Assembly (NCBI RefSeq): GCF_000308835.1
Contig: NZ_BAGN01000150.1
Span: 1-36,979 of the forward strand
Length of the DNA: 36,979 bases
Reading direction: 5' to 3'
Origin: Nocardia vinacea NBRC 16497
GTDB lineage: Bacteria > Actinomycetota > Actinomycetes > Mycobacteriales > Mycobacteriaceae
Shown piece after piece: positions 34,942 to 36,979 of the stretch. A program made the position numbers and the translations under genes. Numbering within the stretch: the first letter of the stretch is position 1; every line of letters begins with the position of its first letter. The notes beneath the pieces are model-generated. The model did no database searches. It was given only the letters and a program-made list of their open reading frames with translations, and was not told where the DNA came from.

Positions 34942-36786
34942 TCATGCGGCACTCCCACTGGGGGAATCGCCACCACGCGAAGTCGACTCGGTGAACTCGG
35001 AGAAGCGCTGGTTGGTTTCGTGGATCCCACTCTCCTTCTCGGACAAGGTGAATTCCATATGGAACGGGATGCCGGGGCGGCGATCCTCACCGATCTTCAG
35101 CAGGAATTTGCCGGTACCCGGCGGCGACGGGCGCAGCTGACCAGGCTTGAGCGCCTCGCCCGTCAGCGCTTGCGGTGCGGACCATCCGGTCACCATCTCC
35201 TCCTCGGCGGATGTGAACGGAACCACGCTGTCCAGGCGCTTGATCTCCTCGCCGGGTAGCGCGCCGAATATCTTGGCGCGCGCGCGTTCGAGGAAGCCCA
35301 GCGCCTTCGCGATGGCGGCTTCCGATCCCAGTGCTTGCAGATCCTTGATGGTGTGGCTGATCATGATCAGCGCGGTGGCGATGGTGCGCTGCAGACGGGT
35401 CAGCTCATCGACCCGGTCGACCATGAAGTCGCCGAGGCCGAGCACCTGCCACAGCTCGTCCATCACTACCTGGAAATAGCGCTGCGGGCCGAGTTTCGCG
35501 TCGGCGAGCACATGCGCGGCCTCCACCGAGGCGAAACCGTCGGCCCAGCAGGCCAGCATCACCGCGGCCTTGAGCTTCTTATCGCCGGTGGGGATATGGG
35601 ATACGTCGATGCAGACCGCGACCGCGCTGGTATCGATCGGAACGGTGGTCTGCCCGTTGAAGATCGCGCCGAACGGGCCCTGGGTCAGGGCGCGCAGCGA
35701 GCGGCGCAGGCCCTTGATGGCCACCTGGTATTCGTTCGGATCGTCGGCGCCGGCGTCGAGCTGCAATTCGTCACCGCCTGCGACGATCACCTCGAGCAGG
35801 TTCTCCATGATGGGCGGTTGGTCGGGCGTATAACCGCTGCCCGGTCGGTAGAGGATGCGCAGTGCGGTGGCAATCAGCGTCTCCTCGTAGTCGCGCACCC
35901 GTGCGCCGCGTACGAGCTCGACCAGACCGGCGATGAGCGTGACCTGGCGGGCGCGCAGATCCTGCAGCACCTGAAGTTGCAGTGCCGGAAACTCGTCCAG
36001 CATCGGCACGACCGAACCGAGCACACCGGCGGCGAGCGGGTTGAGCTTGCCGTGGCCGTAACCGAGATCGATCACCTGGCCGCCGACCAGTTCGACCAAC
36101 TTGCGGTAGTCCGGTTTCACGTCGGCCAGGATCAGCGGGGTGATGCCCTGCGCGATCCCGCCGAGCACGATCCGGCGCACCAGCGAGGATTTACCGAAAC
36201 CGTTGAGCCCCAGCACGAAAAGGCTGGGCGCGGTGATGAAGCTGCCGCGCAGGAACCAATTCATCGGGTCGAAGCAGACCGGGGCGCCGGTATGCAGATG
36301 CGAACCGAGCGGGGTGCCGATCAACGGCGCACCCGCGCCGACCGACCACGGCCACAGACCCGCCACCTGGGCGGTGGTGGCCCGATATTCGACCGGGCGG
36401 CCCACGACGTTCATCCGGCCACCGCCGGGACCCATATAGCCGCGATCGGTGAGTTGGGCTGTGCTGCGGTCGAATCCGTCTTCGAAGACCTGTTCGGCGC
36501 GGGCCGCGTAATTGCGGCGGCGGATATCGTCGGTGCGGATCCGGAAGGTCGCGAAGGCCGCCCGCAGGCCGGTGCCCTCACGGCTGATCTGCTCGAGTTT
36601 GGCCCTGGTCGCATCGTCGAGCAGCGCCGGACCCGACTGTTTGCGCTTGTCCGACCTCGCCTTTGCGCGACGGGCGGCCTTATCCATCAGCGGGGTGCCC
36701 ATGGCGCGGTCGGCGGTGTAGTCGATCTTGGCCGCGCGCTGTGCCTCGCGACTCGTCCGCGAGCCATTGCGTTCCGGTCGTGCCAC
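34942..36786 (-). CDS. VirB4/TraC-like type IV secretion ATPase
   Basis: A 614-residue cytoplasmic ATPase that powers type IV secretion pili/channel assembly. After an Arg/Lys-rich N-terminus (AQRAAKIDYTADRAMGTP), Walker A is VLGLNGFGKSSL (about 191-202), ADVKPDYRKLVELVGGQVIDLGYGHGKLNPL matches the VirB4 motif, and Walker B is FQVVMDELWQVLGLG. LIMISHTIKDLQAL follows. The GTG at 36786 has GGGGGGAA about 4 nt before it. However the same frame is open to the window edge with a Pro/Arg/Gly/Asp-rich sequence, so the true start could lie further upstream, beyond 36979. It is the most upstream gene seen of the T4SS-like operon. Confidence 0.85.
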   Translation of the reverse strand: MARPERNGSRTSREAQRAAKIDYTADRAMGTPLMDKAARRAKARSDKRKQSGPALLDDATRAKLEQISREGTGLRAAFATFRIRTDDIRRRNYAARAEQVFEDGFDRSTAQLTDRGYMGPGGGRMNVVGRPVEYRATTAQVAGLWPWSVGAGAPLIGTPLGSHLHTGAPVCFDPMNWFLRGSFITAPSLFVLGLNGFGKSSLVRRIVLGGIAQGITPLILADVKPDYRKLVELVGGQVIDLGYGHGKLNPLAAGVLGSVVPMLDEFPALQLQVLQDLRARQVTLIAGLVELVRGARVRDYEETLIATALRILYRPGSGYTPDQPPIMENLLEVIVAGGDELQLDAGADDPNEYQVAIKGLRRSLRALTQGPFGAIFNGQTTVPIDTSAVAVCIDVSHIPTGDKKLKAAVMLACWADGFASVEAAHVLADAKLGPQRYFQVVMDELWQVLGLGDFMVDRVDELTRLQRTIATALIMISHTIKDLQALGSEAAIAKALGFLERARAKIFGALPGEEIKRLDSVVPFTSAEEEMVTGWSAPQALTGEALKPGQLRPSPPGTGKFLLKIGEDRRPGIPFHMEFTLSEKESGIHETNQRFSEFTESTSRGGDSPSGSAA

Positions 36787-36979
36787 GCGTTCCCCCCGTG
36801 CCGGTCGTTGCGGTGCGCCATCGCGCGGGCGAGCGGTCCTGGCGCCGTCGGGACGTCCACGCTCGGTCGAAGTCCGCTCACCGCGGCCGTTTTCGGGCCT
36901 GATGCGCCCGCGGTCCGGATGCGGCCGATCGGCACGGCCACCGTCCGCGGCAGCGGCGCCGGGTCGCGCCCGCCGCTCG

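Noticed and set aside
34783..35090. Longer form of the OrfA-like protein starting upstream and containing 12-residue repeats
   Set aside because: The repeat-encoded part arises because the 36-bp units keep several frames open. It overlaps the VirB4-like 3' end, and a strong ribosome site sits before the ATG at 34781.

Overview
The window is high-GC DNA with many GTG starts and tightly packed genes. It looks like a chromosomal segment of a mycolic-acid actinobacterium (Corynebacteriales), most likely Nocardia or a close relative; that assignment is inference from protein resemblance and gene order. The order mltG-ruvX-alaS-rarA, a Rv2560-like proline/glycine-rich membrane protein, aspS, a Rv2575-like zinc peptidase, a PhoD phosphatase, a Rv2578c-like radical SAM protein, hisS and ppiB recalls, from memory, the M. 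tuberculosis Rv2553c-Rv2582 neighbourhood, with extra modules inserted.

Layout. 1-4962 (minus strand): the overlapping alaS-ruvX-mltG operon, with rarA just upstream. 5104-9679: a Tat-exported PhoD-type phosphatase, a YCII/DGPF protein coupled to an ECF42-type sigma factor with a candidate own promoter, and a convergent APH-like kinase. 9873-15862: a proline/glycine-rich membrane protein, a DUF389 membrane protein, aspS, a membrane-anchored zinc metallopeptidase and a small secreted protein. 15996-17938: an overlapping gene pair resembling ESX (type VII) secretion substrates (EspC-like plus a large alanine/glutamine/serine-rich partner), with no secretion machinery nearby. 18159-20238: an extended SDR behind a perfect KstR-type palindrome, then a radical SAM protein behind a near-perfect actinobacterial SOS box. 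20322-23326: korA-korB, the 2-oxoglutarate:ferredoxin oxidoreductase. 23319-24219: a MarR regulator and a divergent small membrane protein sharing a 33-bp inverted repeat. 24240-28613: mdh, a small membrane protein, hisS and ppiB.

From 29070 to the right edge lies a separate module. It holds a coiled-coil protein on the plus strand, then a minus-strand run that reads in transcription order: VirB4-like ATPase, IS3-OrfA-like DNA-binding protein, M23/lytic transglycosylase/NlpC-P60-like protein, VirB8/TcpC-like anchored protein, VirD4/TraG-like coupling ATPase and a DUF4913 protein. This is the core of an actinobacterial type IV secretion (conjugation) system, but no relaxase or integrase is visible and the locus continues past the edge. 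The NlpC/P60-like domain has lost both its catalytic Cys and His.

A 25-bp partly palindromic repeat occurs five times: once on each side of ppiB in opposite orientations, and three times in a 36-bp tandem array just upstream of the OrfA-like gene inside the T4SS module. No tRNA, rRNA or CRISPR array was recognised.
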